64,000 bases of DNA from Halarchaeum rubridurum. Lineage in GTDB: Archaea > Halobacteriota > Halobacteria > Halobacteriales > Halobacteriaceae. The stretch spans positions 1-64,000 of the forward strand of contig NZ_BMOO01000003.1 of assembly GCF_014647115.1 (NCBI RefSeq), in the 5' to 3' direction. Position numbers and translations under genes: made by a program. Below the pieces are notes generated by a model, which ran no database searches, was not told the DNA's origin, and saw only the letters and a program-made list of their open reading frames with translations. This document shows positions 25,358-34,423 of this stretch, in pieces (position 1 is the first letter of the stretch; each line of letters starts with the position of its first letter).

Positions 25358-26359
25358 TCAGAGACCGAGGTCGAGGGGGAGCGCGCCCTTCGTGTACCCC
25401 TCGACGCGGCCGCTCGGGCGCACGCGGAAGACCGCCGCCGGGCGGTGCTGGACGTCCGGCTCCTCCGCGAGGAGCGCCCGCCAGTCGTCGTCGGGGAAGC
25501 TCGAACAGTCCACGAGGAGCGTCGCGCCGCCGCCGTGTTTCGCCAGCTGCCCGTCCGTCTTCGTCGCCACGGTGTCGCGGATCGCGGCCGCCGGCGTCCC
25601 CGCCGAGCGCTCGTTCACCGGGAGGGGGCGCGTCACCTCGACGAGGTGGGCGGCCGACTCCCCGGGTCGCTCCGCGCGGAAGTCGAGTGAGTGGCCGGTC
25701 GCCACCTCGATCTCCGGGGTGACGTCGTAGCCCGCCTCGTGGAGGAGCCACGCGGCGTCGAACTCGCCCATCGCCGCCGCGGTCCGCGTCAGGTCGAGGT
25801 ACTCGGAGGTGCCGAGTTTCCCCGCCATCACGTGTCGGTACTCCTCAAGGATGCCGCTCTTCAGGAAGTCGTCGTAGAACGCCAGCGCGTCGTCACGGTT
25901 CGCGTCCGGGAACCCCGCGGCGTGCTCGCGGAAGAAGGTCCGCGAGGTCTCGCGGCCGTCCTTCGAGCAGAAGACCGGGAGGAAGAACCACGAGAGGTAG
26001 GTGTAGGGTTCGAGCCACGGGGCCTCGTCGTGGAGCCCCGCGAGGAGCTCGCGCTGCGCCCACCGCGAGACGTCGTGGGGGGCCTCGCCGAACCCCTCCT
26101 TTTCGGTTCGCCAGAGCGCGCTCGGCGTCTCCGTGTTCCCGAGCCAGTACGCGCCGCCCCCGTTTTCGGCGTAGGCGAAGAGCGCGACGTCGCCGTTGTC
26201 CATCTCGAAGCGCCGCGCCGCGTACCCGGAGGGCGCGCGGTACCACGGCGACGTCGCCGTCGCGCCGATGTTCGCGTCGAGGTCCGCCAGCAGTTCGTCG
26301 CGGACCCGCCCCGCGTTCCACGTTTCGGTCGAACACCTGAACCGGAGCGGTTGTGCCAC
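25358..26359 (-). CDS. DUF5784 family protein
   Basis: 333 aa haloarchaeal protein of unknown function. The GTG start giving MAQPLRFRCSTETW was chosen because upstream codons are arginine-rich antisense-like sequence. The C-terminal half (HLVEVTRPLPV...LLVDCSSFPDDDW) has an alternating hydrophobic pattern reminiscent of a nuclease-like alpha/beta fold, but no catalytic set can be assigned. The helicase upstream lies on the same strand. Confidence 0.7.
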   Translation of the reverse strand: MAQPLRFRCSTETWNAGRVRDELLADLDANIGATATSPWYRAPSGYAARRFEMDNGDVALFAYAENGGGAYWLGNTETPSALWRTEKEGFGEAPHDVSRWAQRELLAGLHDEAPWLEPYTYLSWFFLPVFCSKDGRETSRTFFREHAAGFPDANRDDALAFYDDFLKSGILEEYRHVMAGKLGTSEYLDLTRTAAAMGEFDAAWLLHEAGYDVTPEIEVATGHSLDFRAERPGESAAHLVEVTRPLPVNERSAGTPAAAIRDTVATKTDGQLAKHGGGATLLVDCSSFPDDDWRALLAEEPDVQHRPAAVFRVRPSGRVEGYTKGALPLDLGL

Positions 26360-26406
26360 GGGCGTCGGTAGTCGACCCGTCCGTTTACGTCTTCCGTCGC
26401 CCCGCC

Positions 26407-26553
26407 TCAGGCGGGCGCGAGCGGCCGATAGAGGATGTCGTCGCACTCCGGACAACGGAGGACGTCGTCGCCCTTGTGGTTCCCGCGCGCGCCGCGGGCG
26501 TCGCAGTCGGTGCACATCGGTGCCACATCGGCGTGGGGGGCGTCGCCGGGCAT
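26407..26553 (-). CDS. Zinc-ribbon miniprotein
   Basis: 48 aa protein with CTDC and CPEC knuckles spaced for one zinc. It lies on the same strand just upstream of the DUF5784 gene. Unknown function. Confidence 0.6.
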   Translation of the reverse strand: MPGDAPHADVAPMCTDCDARGARGNHKGDDVLRCPECDDILYRPLAPA

Positions 26554-26640
26554 CGAGTAGGGAGAGGCGGGCGCGCCCCTTCTGCGTACCGGCCGTCCGA
26601 GGGCGATTCGCTTTTGCCGCCGACGCTCCCAGGCCGTTGC

Positions 26641-28023
26641 GTGCGCGACACCGCGAACGACCGCTGGCTCTACGCGTGGGCGGGTGCGAACGTCGCCGTC
26701 GGCGCGCTCTCGCTCCTCGTCCCGCTCTTCATCGTCGGCCTCGGCGGCACCGCCTTCGACCTCGGCGTCTGTTGGTTCGCCACCTCCGTCGCCATGGTGC
26801 CGGGCGCGCTCGGCGTCGGTGCGCTCGTCGACCGGACCGGCCGCCACCGGCCGTTCGCGCTCGCCGGCCTCGCCGGCATCGCGCTCGCCACGGCGGTCCT
26901 CCCGTTTCTCGACACCGTCGCGGCCGTGATTCTCGTCGACGCCGCCCTCTGGCTCTGCGTCGCCAGCGCCACGCCGGTGTTCACGACGCTCGTGTTGGCC
27001 GATGCGCCCGAACGCGAGTGGAACGGCCGCATCGCGCGCCTCAACCGCTACCAGGGGTACGGCTGGGCGGGCGGCCTCGTCCTCGGCGCGCTCTGGACGC
27101 GCCTCGCCGGCGGCGCGCTCGGCCCGCTCGCGTCGTCGTCGCTCGCCCTCCCGGGCGGCCTCAGCGTCGGGCCGCTCACCCTGCCCGTCCAGCGCTCGCT
27201 CTTCCTCGTCTGCGTCGCCCTCCTCGCCGGCGCGACGCTGGCGGCCGCGCGCTGGCTCCCCGCGAGCGACGCCGCGCCGAGCGCCGGGAAGCTCGCGCGC
27301 CGCCCGCGCCTCCTCGGAACCGCTCGCGGGGCGCTCAGCCCGCTCCTCCCCGGGCGGCTCGTCTCGCTCGCGCGGACGTCGAACCCCCGCGCGCTCCTCC
27401 GCGGCGTCCGTCGCCCCCTCGCCGTCTACCTCCTCGCCGTCTCCGTCTTCTTCGCGGGCTTCAGCGTCTTCAGCGCGCCCCTCCCGGACTTCCTCGCGGG
27501 CGTCGGCTTCGGCGACGACGCCGTCTACGCCCTCTACGTCGTCTCCAGCCTCTCCTCGGCCGCGTTCTACGCCGGCGCGGGCGCGCTCGCCGACCGCTAC
27601 GACCTCCGTCGCCTCCAGACGGGCGCGCTCGGCTTCCGCGCGCTCGCCTTCCCCGCGGTCGCCGCCGCGGCCGCCGTCCTCGGCGCCCCTTCCCTCTCCA
27701 GCCTCCTCGGCGTCGCCGCGCTGAACGTCGTCGTCGGCCTCTCGTGGGCCGTCGTCGCCGTCACCGCGAACACGCTCGTCGCGCGCTACGCCGCCCCCGG
27801 CCGACGCGGCGCGGCCCTCGGCCTCTACACCGCGCTCTCCTCAGGTGCCGGCGGCGTCGGCGGCCTCGTCGGTGGCTGGCTCGCCGCCCGCACCGACTAC
27901 CTCCTCACCTTCGGCGTCGCGGGCTGCCTCGTCGTCCTCGGCGGCGTCGTCGTCTTCGCGCTCGGGTGGCTCGCGGACACGAGCCGCGTCGCCGGCGCGG
28001 CCGGCGCGGCGGACGCCGACTGA
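26641..28023 (+). CDS. MFS transporter
   Basis: 460 aa integral membrane protein with about 12 hydrophobic helices. A cytoplasmic-loop motif after helix 2 (GALVDRTGRHRP) and another in the second half (GALADRYDLRRL) are the two major-facilitator signatures. The GTG at 26,641 fits the beginning of the first helix region. Substrate unknown. Confidence 0.85.
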   Translation: MRDTANDRWLYAWAGANVAVGALSLLVPLFIVGLGGTAFDLGVCWFATSVAMVPGALGVGALVDRTGRHRPFALAGLAGIALATAVLPFLDTVAAVILVDAALWLCVASATPVFTTLVLADAPEREWNGRIARLNRYQGYGWAGGLVLGALWTRLAGGALGPLASSSLALPGGLSVGPLTLPVQRSLFLVCVALLAGATLAAARWLPASDAAPSAGKLARRPRLLGTARGALSPLLPGRLVSLARTSNPRALLRGVRRPLAVYLLAVSVFFAGFSVFSAPLPDFLAGVGFGDDAVYALYVVSSLSSAAFYAGAGALADRYDLRRLQTGALGFRALAFPAVAAAAAVLGAPSLSSLLGVAALNVVVGLSWAVVAVTANTLVARYAAPGRRGAALGLYTALSSGAGGVGGLVGGWLAARTDYLLTFGVAGCLVVLGGVVVFALGWLADTSRVAGAAGAADAD

Positions 28024-28070
28024 CTCGACATCGGGGATGGGCTTTTCTTCGCGCCCGACCACGGGACAGT

Positions 28071-29642
28071 ATGGCACCGTACGGCCACTACGTCGACGGC
28101 GACTGGCGCACCGGAGCGAGAGCGGGAGCCGAGACCTTCGAGAGCCGCTCGCCGGCGACGCGCGAGTCCCTCGGCGAGTTCGCCCGTGGAACGCCCACGG
28201 ACGTCGCGGACGCCGTCGCGGCCGCGGAGGCCGCCCGGGCCGAGTGGCGCGCGCTCTCCTACATCGACCGCGCGGAGTACCTCTGGGAGATATACCACGA
28301 ACTGCGCGAGCGCCACGACGAACTCGGCGAAGTCGTCTCGCGGGAGTGCGGCAAGGAGATAAGCGAGGGGAGGGCGGACGTCACCGAGGCGTGGCACATG
28401 GTGGAGTGGGCGGCCGGGAACGCCCGCCACCCGCACGGCGACGTCGTCCCGAGCGAGATCGCCGCGAAGGACGCCTACATGCGCCGCAAACCCCGCGGCG
28501 TCGTGGGCTGTATCACGCCGTGGAACTTCCCCGTCGCCATCCCCTTCTGGCACATGGCGCTCGCGCTCGTCGAGGGCAACACCGTCGTGTGGAAGCCCGC
28601 CGAGCAGACCCCCTACTGCGCGCAGATAATCGCCGAGATGTTCGACGACACCGGCATCCCAGACGGCGTGTTCAACATGGTGCAGGGCTACGGCGACGCC
28701 GGGAACGCCATCGTCGAGAACGACGCCGTCGACACCGTCCTCTTCACGGGGAGCGCCGAGGTCGGGCACTCCATCGCGGAGAAACTCGGCGGCGTCCCGG
28801 GCCGCGACGTCGCCCTGGAGATGGGCGGGAAGAACGCCATCGTCGTCACCGAAAAGGCAGACCTCGACATCGCCGTCCACGCCGCCGTCATGAGCGCGTT
28901 CAAGACGACCGGCCAGCGCTGCGTCTCCGCCGAACGCCTCATCGTCCACGAGGACGTCTACGATGCGTTCGAGGCGCGTTTCGTCGACCTCGCGGCGGAC
29001 GTCGCGGTCGGCGACCCCCTCGACGAGGAGACGTTCATGGGGCCGCTCGCCGACGCCGACCAGGTCGCAAAGTTCCGCGAGTACAACGAACTCGCCCGCG
29101 AGGAGGGCGTGGACGTCCTCGTCGACCGCGCCGACCTCGACGCCGACGAGGTCCCCGAGGGCCACGAGGACGGCTTCTGGGTCGGCCCCTTCGTCTACGA
29201 GACCGAGTACGACCCCGAACTGCGCTGTCTCCACGAGGAAGTCTTCGGCCCGCACGTCGCGCTCATCCCCTACGCCGGTGACGTCGCGGACGCCGTCGAG
29301 ATACACAACGCCGTCGACTACGGCCTCGCCGGCGCGATAATCAGCGAGGACTACCGCCAGATAAACTACTACCGCGACCACGCCGAGGTCGGCCTCGCCT
29401 ACGGCAACCTCCCCTGCATCGGCGCGGAGGTCCACCTCCCCTTCGGCGGCGTGAAGAAGTCCGGCCACGGCCCCGCGTCCGCCCGCGAGGCCATCGAGGC
29501 CGTCACCGAACGCACCGCGTGGACGCTCAACAATGCGACGGAGATCGAGATGGCTCAAGGCCTCTCCGCGACGCTCTCGACCGGCGACGAGGACGAAGAC
29601 GTGGACGGGGACGTGGACGGGAACGGGGACGGGGACGAGTAA
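28071..29642 (+). CDS. Aldehyde dehydrogenase, probable L-glutamate gamma-semialdehyde (P5C) dehydrogenase
   Basis: NAD(P)-dependent oxidation of an aldehyde, 523 aa. Visible motifs are [15 protein letters not shown] (cofactor site), FTGSAEVG, the Glu in ALEMGGKN, and the catalytic Cys in [12 protein letters not shown]. It is convergent with proline dehydrogenase 15 nt away, so conversion of proline-derived glutamate semialdehyde to glutamate is the likely job. The acidic (DVDGN)-type C-terminus is low complexity. ATG chosen at [12 protein letters not shown]; the long open frame upstream is antisense to other genes. Confidence 0.87.
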   Translation: MAPYGHYVDGDWRTGARAGAETFESRSPATRESLGEFARGTPTDVADAVAAAEAARAEWRALSYIDRAEYLWEIYHELRERHDELGEVVSRECGKEISEGRADVTEAWHMVEWAAGNARHPHGDVVPSEIAAKDAYMRRKPRGVVGCITPWNFPVAIPFWHMALALVEGNTVVWKPAEQTPYCAQIIAEMFDDTGIPDGVFNMVQGYGDAGNAIVENDAVDTVLFTGSAEVGHSIAEKLGGVPGRDVALEMGGKNAIVVTEKADLDIAVHAAVMSAFKTTGQRCVSAERLIVHEDVYDAFEARFVDLAADVAVGDPLDEETFMGPLADADQVAKFREYNELAREEGVDVLVDRADLDADEVPEGHEDGFWVGPFVYETEYDPELRCLHEEVFGPHVALIPYAGDVADAVEIHNAVDYGLAGAIISEDYRQINYYRDHAEVGLAYGNLPCIGAEVHLPFGGVKKSGHGPASAREAIEAVTERTAWTLNNATEIEMAQGLSATLSTGDEDEDVDGDVDGNGDGDE

Positions 29643-29657
29643 GCGAGGCGGGCCCGC

Positions 29658-30494
29658 TCAGGAGAGGACGGCGCGCGCGGCGAACACGAGGTTCTCGCGG
29701 CGCTCCGCGACGCGCCGGTAGAAGTACTGGAGCCACTTCCCGCCGTAGGGGACGTACTGCGCGACCTCGTACTCCGCGGCGAGCGCGAACTGCGTGTCCT
29801 CGCGGACGCCCATCAGCATCTGGAACTCGAAGGCCGTGTCGTGCTCGGCGGCGAGCGTCTTCGCGTGGTCGATCATCGCCGGGTCGTGGCTCCCGACCGC
29901 GATCTCGCCGTCGTCGTAGTGCGCGAAGAGGTAGTCGAGTCCCGCCCGGTACTGCTCGTTCACGGCCGCCTTCTCCGTGTACGCCACCGACTCCGGCTCG
30001 TCGTACGCGCCCTTCACGAGGCGCACCGCCGCGGGCACGTCCGCGAAGCGTTCGAGGTCCGCCGAAGTTCGCCGGAGGTTCGCCTGGAGCGCGACGCCGA
30101 CCCCGCCCGGGTGCGCGTCCGCGGTGCCGACGACGGCGTCCAGCGTCGCATCCGTCGTCGTGTGGTCCTCCATGTCCACCCAGCAGAAGACGCCCCGCTC
30201 CGCCGCGGCGTCGACGATCCGCGCGAGGTTCTCCGCGAAGACGTCGTCGCCGACGCCCAAGCCGATCTGGCTCGGCTTCACGGAGATACGGGCGTCGAGG
30301 TCCGTCGTGGCGACGTCCGCGAGCAACGAGACGTAGGCGTCCGCGTCCGCGTCCGCCTCGCGCCGGTCGTGGTAGTGCTCGCCGAGGAGGTTCAGGATCG
30401 CGTTCACGCCGCCGTCGTCGAGGTCGGCGGCGTGCGCGAGCGCGGTCGCCGGCGACTCGCCCGCGACGAACCGGTCCGCGATGGGTGGAATCAT
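29658..30494 (-). CDS. Proline dehydrogenase
   Basis: FAD-dependent oxidation of proline to pyrroline-5-carboxylate, 278 aa, the short monofunctional type. The TIM-barrel motifs are visible: SVKPSQIGLG, WVDMEDHTTTD, GVGVALQANLRRT, RLVKGAYDEP, EFQMLMGVRED and YVPYGGKWLQYFYRRVAER (substrate Arg-x2-Arg region). It is the last chromosomal gene before the provirus. Confidence 0.9.
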   Translation of the reverse strand: MIPPIADRFVAGESPATALAHAADLDDGGVNAILNLLGEHYHDRREADADADAYVSLLADVATTDLDARISVKPSQIGLGVGDDVFAENLARIVDAAAERGVFCWVDMEDHTTTDATLDAVVGTADAHPGGVGVALQANLRRTSADLERFADVPAAVRLVKGAYDEPESVAYTEKAAVNEQYRAGLDYLFAHYDDGEIAVGSHDPAMIDHAKTLAAEHDTAFEFQMLMGVREDTQFALAAEYEVAQYVPYGGKWLQYFYRRVAERRENLVFAARAVLS

Positions 30495-30576
30495 ACCTCA
30501 CTCTTGGTCGCTCGCGGGCATAAACGCCACTCCGGATTCGGCCGCGACCTCGCCCGTGAAACGTGGAAAAACCGAG

Positions 30577-30598
30577 AGCCAAGGGAGGGATTTGAACC
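30577..30598 (-). other. attL: 3' end of a tRNA gene (probably tRNA-Cys)
   Basis: On the minus strand this reads as a T-loop TTCAAAT flanked by GG and CCCTC, then acceptor strand CCTTGGC and discriminator T. The 5' part of the tRNA is absent, because matching to a T-stem stops at 30,598. U73 and an implied GCCAAGG 5' acceptor suit tRNA-Cys. The intact tRNA should lie at the far right end of the provirus. Confidence 0.75.
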
Positions 30599-30602
30599 AA
30601 AT

Positions 30603-30609
30603 GTTTAAC
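30603..30609 (+). promoter_or_regulatory. TATA-like box of the integrase gene
   Basis: GTTTAAC lies about 33 nt before the integrase ATG and just inside the attachment site, consistent with a promoter carried by the viral side. Confidence 0.45.
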
Positions 30610-30638
30610 AGCCAATCGGGTGTGTCGCTAGGCGCTCC

Positions 30639-31853
30639 ATGCCCTCGGACCCACGAGACCAGATCGACCGCCTCCGAAGCCAGCTCGAAGACGGCGAGCG
30701 GGGTGGCTGTCCGGCCGACCGCGAACTCCTCCTCGAGTTCAGCGACGAGACCTTCCTCGTTCCCTCGAAGTGTGGCGACCACCGCCACCTGAAGACGCTC
30801 CGTCACGGTGTCCGCCTCAGCGAGGAGCCGGGCGTCGACCTCGTTGACGTCGTCGAGGACGAAGCGGCTGCGAAGGAAGCCGTCCGCTGGATTCACCGCA
30901 CCTACGAGAACGAACACACGAACCAGGACTATCGGACGGCGCTCCGGACGGTCGGCCGTCGCGCGACGGCCGGCGATGAGGTCCCCGGCCCTTTGGCGTG
31001 GGTTCCGACTGGGACGTCGAATGATTTCGACCCCGTCCCGTCGGAGCGCGACCTGCTCGACCGCGAGCAGGACGTCCAGCCGATGATCGAGGCTGCGCAG
31101 AATCCGCGGGACGCCGCGCTCATCGCCGTCCAGTTCGAGGCAGGCCTCCGTGGTGGGGAGCTCTATGATCTGCGTGTCGGCGACGTCTTCGACGGCGACC
31201 ACGCGGTCGGCCTGCACGTCGACGGGAAGCAGGGTGAGCGCTCCGTCCACCTCATCGAGTCCGTCAGCTACCTCCAGCGGTGGCTGCAGGCGCATCCTGG
31301 ACGTGAGGATGACGCCTACCTGTGGACGAAGCTCGGCACGGCCGAGCGCGTCTCCTACCAGATGCTCTTGAAGATCTTCCGCGAGGTCGCGGGCCGTGTC
31401 GGCATCTCGAAGGAGGTGACGCCGACGAACTTCCGGAAGTCGAACACGCGCTGGCTCCTCCAGGTCGGGTTTGAGACGCCGCGCATCGAGGATCGGCAGG
31501 GGCGGAAGCGCGGATCGGAGCAGACCGCGCGGTATCTCGCCCGGTTCGGTGACGAGTCCACTGAGGTGGCGTTCGCGAAGGCGATGGGGCGCGACGTCGA
31601 CGGGGAGGGCGACGACGAGTTCGGACCGATCGTCTGCCATCGCTGCGACCGGGAGACGCCGCGCCACGAGGACTTCTGCGTGTGGTGTAACGCCGCCCTC
31701 GATCATGATGCCGCAGCGCGTGTCGACGAGCTTGAGGACGACATGTTCGCGGACGCCGCGGACGCCGATGGTCGGGAGCTCGACGACCTGCAGGAGGCGC
31801 GCCGCCTCCTCCGCGAGCATCCGGCGTTGAAGCGCGCGCTCCTCGGGGAGTAG
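30639..31853 (+). CDS. int: Tyrosine recombinase (provirus integrase)
   Basis: 404 aa integrase next to attL. An N-terminal core-binding domain (about residues 25-130) precedes the catalytic domain. Arg I is in FEAGLRGGELYDL, Lys in DGKQGERS, Arg II in TNFRKSNTRW and the nucleophilic Tyr in TARYLARFG. The residue three before Arg II is Thr where His is usual. After the catalytic domain comes a C-terminal C4 zinc ribbon (CHRC...CVWC, about residues 333-352) and an acidic helical tail, seen in some haloarchaeal phage integrases. It integrates or excises at the tRNA site. Confidence 0.88.
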   Translation: MPSDPRDQIDRLRSQLEDGERGGCPADRELLLEFSDETFLVPSKCGDHRHLKTLRHGVRLSEEPGVDLVDVVEDEAAAKEAVRWIHRTYENEHTNQDYRTALRTVGRRATAGDEVPGPLAWVPTGTSNDFDPVPSERDLLDREQDVQPMIEAAQNPRDAALIAVQFEAGLRGGELYDLRVGDVFDGDHAVGLHVDGKQGERSVHLIESVSYLQRWLQAHPGREDDAYLWTKLGTAERVSYQMLLKIFREVAGRVGISKEVTPTNFRKSNTRWLLQVGFETPRIEDRQGRKRGSEQTARYLARFGDESTEVAFAKAMGRDVDGEGDDEFGPIVCHRCDRETPRHEDFCVWCNAALDHDAAARVDELEDDMFADAADADGRELDDLQEARRLLREHPALKRALLGE

Positions 31854-31854
31854 C

Positions 31855-32031
31855 TCACGCATCACGACCACCGCCGTCTTCGGTGCGATTGAGCGCGTTC
31901 TGGGCGTACTTCGAGACTCGGAGATCGGTGTTGGCGAGTCGCTCGAAGAGCTCGCGGTGCTCCTCGATGACGTCGTCCGGGTCGTCGGGCTCTGCGTCAT
32001 CGATCAGGCCTCGCTGGTGGTCTATGCTCAC
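31855..32031 (-). CDS. Small hypothetical protein, end of early leftward operon
   Basis: 58 aa acidic, mostly helical protein (EEHRELFERLANTDLRVSKY). It starts with GTG overlapping the upstream gene's stop (GTGA), so it is read as the last gene of the early operon. It meets the integrase stop tail to tail. Not recognised. Confidence 0.6.
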   Translation of the reverse strand: MSIDHQRGLIDDAEPDDPDDVIEEHRELFERLANTDLRVSKYAQNALNRTEDGGGRDA

Positions 32032-32327
32032 TGCTGGGTCACCTGGTTGTGGACGTAGTCGCGGGTGGTCTGCGGGCGGTCCTGGATGTCGATGACGGTG
32101 CGGATGAAGCCGTAGTCGGCGAGGAGGACGACGCCCGCACCAGGGTGGTAGCGGGCGTATGTCTGGTTCTCGGCGGGCGGGTAGTCGACAGGCGTCGCTT
32201 CGCGCCAGATGGCGCGGAGGTTATCTTCGTCGTAGGGTGGGTGGGCGCGAGCTCGCAGCCGCTGCTCGGCGTGTGGCACGATGGCTTGCGCGTCGGCCTG
32301 CCGGTAGGCGTTCGGGCTGGCGGCCAT
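32028..32327 (-). CDS. Hypothetical protein of early operon
   Basis: 99 aa protein, with a possible beta-rich C-terminal part (HPGAGVVLLADYGFIRTVIDI). The ATG was chosen because GGGAGGGAG lies 8 nt upstream; an ATG 42 nt earlier is also in frame. No family is recognised. Frame is coupled to the next gene by a GTGA overlap. Confidence 0.65.
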   Translation of the reverse strand: MAASPNAYRQADAQAIVPHAEQRLRARAHPPYDEDNLRAIWREATPVDYPPAENQTYARYHPGAGVVLLADYGFIRTVIDIQDRPQTTRDYVHNQVTQQ

Positions 32328-32358
32328 CACCGGCTCCCTCCCTGGGTGTGTCGGCCGG

Positions 32359-33054
32359 TCATAGTGCATGCACCCGTTCAAGTGCTCGTGCGGTGTTCTT
32401 CCCTGATTTCGAGAGGTAGTGTTTCGCGGTTTCGAGCTTGCTCCAGCCCATGAAGGCTTTGAGCGGGATGATGTCGAGGCCGTTATCTGCCAGTGTGGTT
32501 GCGGCGGTTGCTCGGAGTGCGTGTGGGTAGCAGTGGTCGGCATCAACTTCGGCGGCGTGTTCGGCTGCGGCGGTGACGCGGCGGTTGACGACCGCGCGGG
32601 AGAACGGCCACTCGTCGTGCCGGTTGAAGAACCGCTCGATGGCGAGTGTCGCGCGAGGGTTATGTCCGAAGGGGACTTCGCGGGCGGATGCGACGGTCTT
32701 CGGACTCCACATTCGGGCTTCCGCGTCGGCTTGACTGAGGTCGTCGTTTGCGTCCGCGGCCTGCGCGCTCTGCGCGCGACAGTATCCGCAGACGCCACCA
32801 TCCATGCCTTTCTGGCAGGGTTCGTGGACGGGGATTTCGATCATCTGCCGTCGGAAGTCGACCCAGTCGCGTTGGATGTGCGCGATCTCGCCGGCGCGAA
32901 GTCCGAGGCGGCCGGCGACGAGAATTACGAACCGTGTGTCCTGTGCGTGGCTGTCGGGCAGCTCGCGCGCGCCCTCTAAGAGAAGTTGGAACTGGCGGCT
33001 GCGCAGTGCATCTTCACGCGAGTATCGGTGGGTTTCAGCGTTCGTGATCGCCAT
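32359..33054 (-). CDS. Second tyrosine recombinase, catalytic-domain type
   Basis: 231 aa recombinase without a full core-binding domain. All key residues can be seen: Arg in GRLGLRAGEI, His-x2-Arg in CYPHALRATAATTL, Trp in FMGWSKLETA and Tyr in KHYLSKSG. A CxxC pair (CQKG...CGYC) sits in an insertion at about residues 80-93 and may bind zinc. It is embedded in the early operon rather than at an att site, so inversion, dimer resolution or excision help are possible roles. Confidence 0.85.
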   Translation of the reverse strand: MAITNAETHRYSREDALRSRQFQLLLEGARELPDSHAQDTRFVILVAGRLGLRAGEIAHIQRDWVDFRRQMIEIPVHEPCQKGMDGGVCGYCRAQSAQAADANDDLSQADAEARMWSPKTVASAREVPFGHNPRATLAIERFFNRHDEWPFSRAVVNRRVTAAAEHAAEVDADHCYPHALRATAATTLADNGLDIIPLKAFMGWSKLETAKHYLSKSGKNTARALERVHAL

Positions 33055-33315
33055 CTACTCCCCACCCCCATCGCGTTCAGCGTCCGCAGAGACTTCGCTA
33101 TCGTCTGGTTGGCAGATGCCGCACAGTCCGTCCCCCATCAGCGTGACTTCGCGGCCACAGAGGTCACAGACGGATGGGTCGGTGGCGCGTTCGAGCGCGT
33201 CAAGTGCCTGCACGACCGTTCCGTGCCGCTCCTCACCGCTGAGGTAGCCCCAGTCGCGTTCGGCCGATTCGAGGTACTCCTTCGCTTCTTCTACGGGTTC
33301 GATGTCGTCACTCAC
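33055..33315 (-). CDS. Zinc-finger miniprotein (C-terminal C4)
   Basis: 86 aa protein. The N-terminal half is acidic-helical (EPVEEAKEYLESAERDWGYL) and the C-terminal half has CDLCG...CGICQ. The start is GTG overlapping the upstream frame by 8 nt. Its stop directly precedes the recombinase ATG. Family unknown. Confidence 0.62.
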   Translation of the reverse strand: MSDDIEPVEEAKEYLESAERDWGYLSGEERHGTVVQALDALERATDPSVCDLCGREVTLMGDGLCGICQPDDSEVSADAERDGGGE

Positions 33316-33559
33316 CTTCACCACCTCGGTCGGTGTCCGCAGAGACTTCACCCGTGATGACTGAGAGGGCGCAGTCCTCAGAACACGGATATTCTCGGGA
33401 GATATTGACGACAACCCCGTCGTCAGTCCGGTCAGCCTTGTCCAACGACATAACGGCGTCGCGGCATCGTATTGCGTCCCCGCAACCGGGGCACCTCACC
33501 CGGTCGTTCTGTATCTCTGTCTCAAGCGGTTCAAACGGAGACTGTTCAGTATCGCTCAT
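33308..33559 (-). CDS. Zinc-finger miniprotein
   Basis: 83 aa protein with CPGCGDAIRC and CSEDC, which suggests a zinc ribbon of the type found near viral DNA-binding proteins. GGAGGTGG lies a few nt before the ATG. Its C-terminus (VSADTDRGGEGE) resembles that of the downstream gene (VSADAERDGGGE), a sign of duplication of the gene end. Confidence 0.62.
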   Translation of the reverse strand: MSDTEQSPFEPLETEIQNDRVRCPGCGDAIRCRDAVMSLDKADRTDDGVVVNISREYPCSEDCALSVITGEVSADTDRGGEGE

Positions 33560-33744
33560 GCACTCCACCTCCGGCCACTGTCAGGGAGCACGATGGGGTC
33601 GACGTCGCGCGCCTCCCGGCACGCCTCACAGAGACACTGTCTCCCAGAGGAGGTTTGGCAGGGCCACACGCGGTCGCGTGGCTGTGGCTCGCTGCACCCG
33701 TCGCAGAGCCACGTGTCCTCTCCCGGCCACTCGCCAGACGGCAT
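33556..33744 (-). CDS. Zinc-finger miniprotein
   Basis: 62 aa protein with CDGC and CLCEAC knuckles. It starts within the stop of the upstream gene (TGATG), in tight translational coupling. Function unknown. Confidence 0.6.
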   Translation of the reverse strand: MPSGEWPGEDTWLCDGCSEPQPRDRVWPCQTSSGRQCLCEACREARDVDPIVLPDSGRRWSA

Positions 33745-34001
33745 CACGCGCCACCTCCGAAGAAGACGCGGCTGACCCCCCTCTCGCCGCATGCCGGACA
33801 CTCGTCTGCCGGGTCTCCCCATCGCAGCACAGAGCAGGAGATGCACATGAATCCACTGTCGATCTCGATCTCGCCGTGATAGATGTCGACGTCACAGCCG
33901 AACTCGTCGTGCGCTTCAGCGACGTCGCCAGCCTCCTCGAGGTCGGCTGCGCCGTCGGTGAGCTCGCCGCACTGCTGGCAGACAGCGACGTAGCCGGTCA
34001 T
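33744..34001 (-). CDS. Zinc-finger protein of early operon
   Basis: 85 aa protein with CQQCG, CISC and CPACG motifs, enough for two zinc sites. The last codons encode GGGA and end in GCGTGATG, the same junction seen in neighbouring genes. Unknown function. Confidence 0.62.
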   Translation of the reverse strand: MTGYVAVCQQCGELTDGAADLEEAGDVAEAHDEFGCDVDIYHGEIEIDSGFMCISCSVLRWGDPADECPACGERGVSRVFFGGGA

Positions 34002-34423
34002 AGTGCCTCACCTCGGTAGTCGTCGCGGGCGTCGTGTCGTGCGAGGAAGGTCTGCCAGAGGCCGTCGCTGGCGGCGTCCGCGCATGCTTGGCAGGGGAGG
34101 CGGCCGGCGCGGAGGTCGCGCTCGCCGCGACACCAGGGGTCGTCGTGCTGGCAGGTCTCGCCGTCATCGGCGAGGAACGCCTTGAGGGCGCGTTTCGGGC
34201 CGGCGCGCCCCGCGTTCCCTTCTGGGGTCTCCGTGGGTTTGTCGGTGCAGCGTCCGCACTTCTGGTAGTGTCCGTCGGGGATCGCGCTCGTGGGCTTCTC
34301 GGCGAGGTTCTTCGCCTGTTGGGCGGCCGGGCACTCCGGGTCCCAGTGTTCGGTGTTCGTCGAGCGCTTCGTCGCAACGTGGAGCGTCTCCGGCCGCGAC
34401 GACGGCGTCGAGGCGGCCGCCAT
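33998..34423 (-). CDS. EHWD-type zinc-binding protein, long form
   Basis: 141 aa protein. The N-terminal 48 residues form the EHWD module: a strand, TEHWDPECP, then GHYQKCGRCT. A second Cys/His-rich part follows (CQHDDPWC, CQACADAA) that looks like an independent zinc domain. Two paralogues of the first module lie upstream in the same operon (67 and 129 aa). ATGA coupling with the next gene. Confidence 0.65.
   Translation of the reverse strand: MAAASTPSSRPETLHVATKRSTNTEHWDPECPAAQQAKNLAEKPTSAIPDGHYQKCGRCTDKPTETPEGNAGRAGPKRALKAFLADDGETCQHDDPWCRGERDLRAGRLPCQACADAASDGLWQTFLARHDARDDYRGEAL

Noticed and set aside
26196-28070. Very long in-frame extension upstream of the aldehyde dehydrogenase
   Set aside because: It is Arg/Pro-rich, overlaps the MFS gene in another frame, and aldehyde dehydrogenase homology starts at the ATG at 28,071.
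30498-32000. Long minus-strand open frame opposite the integrase
   Set aside because: Shadow of the integrase; no family features, and the integrase motifs are clear on the plus strand.
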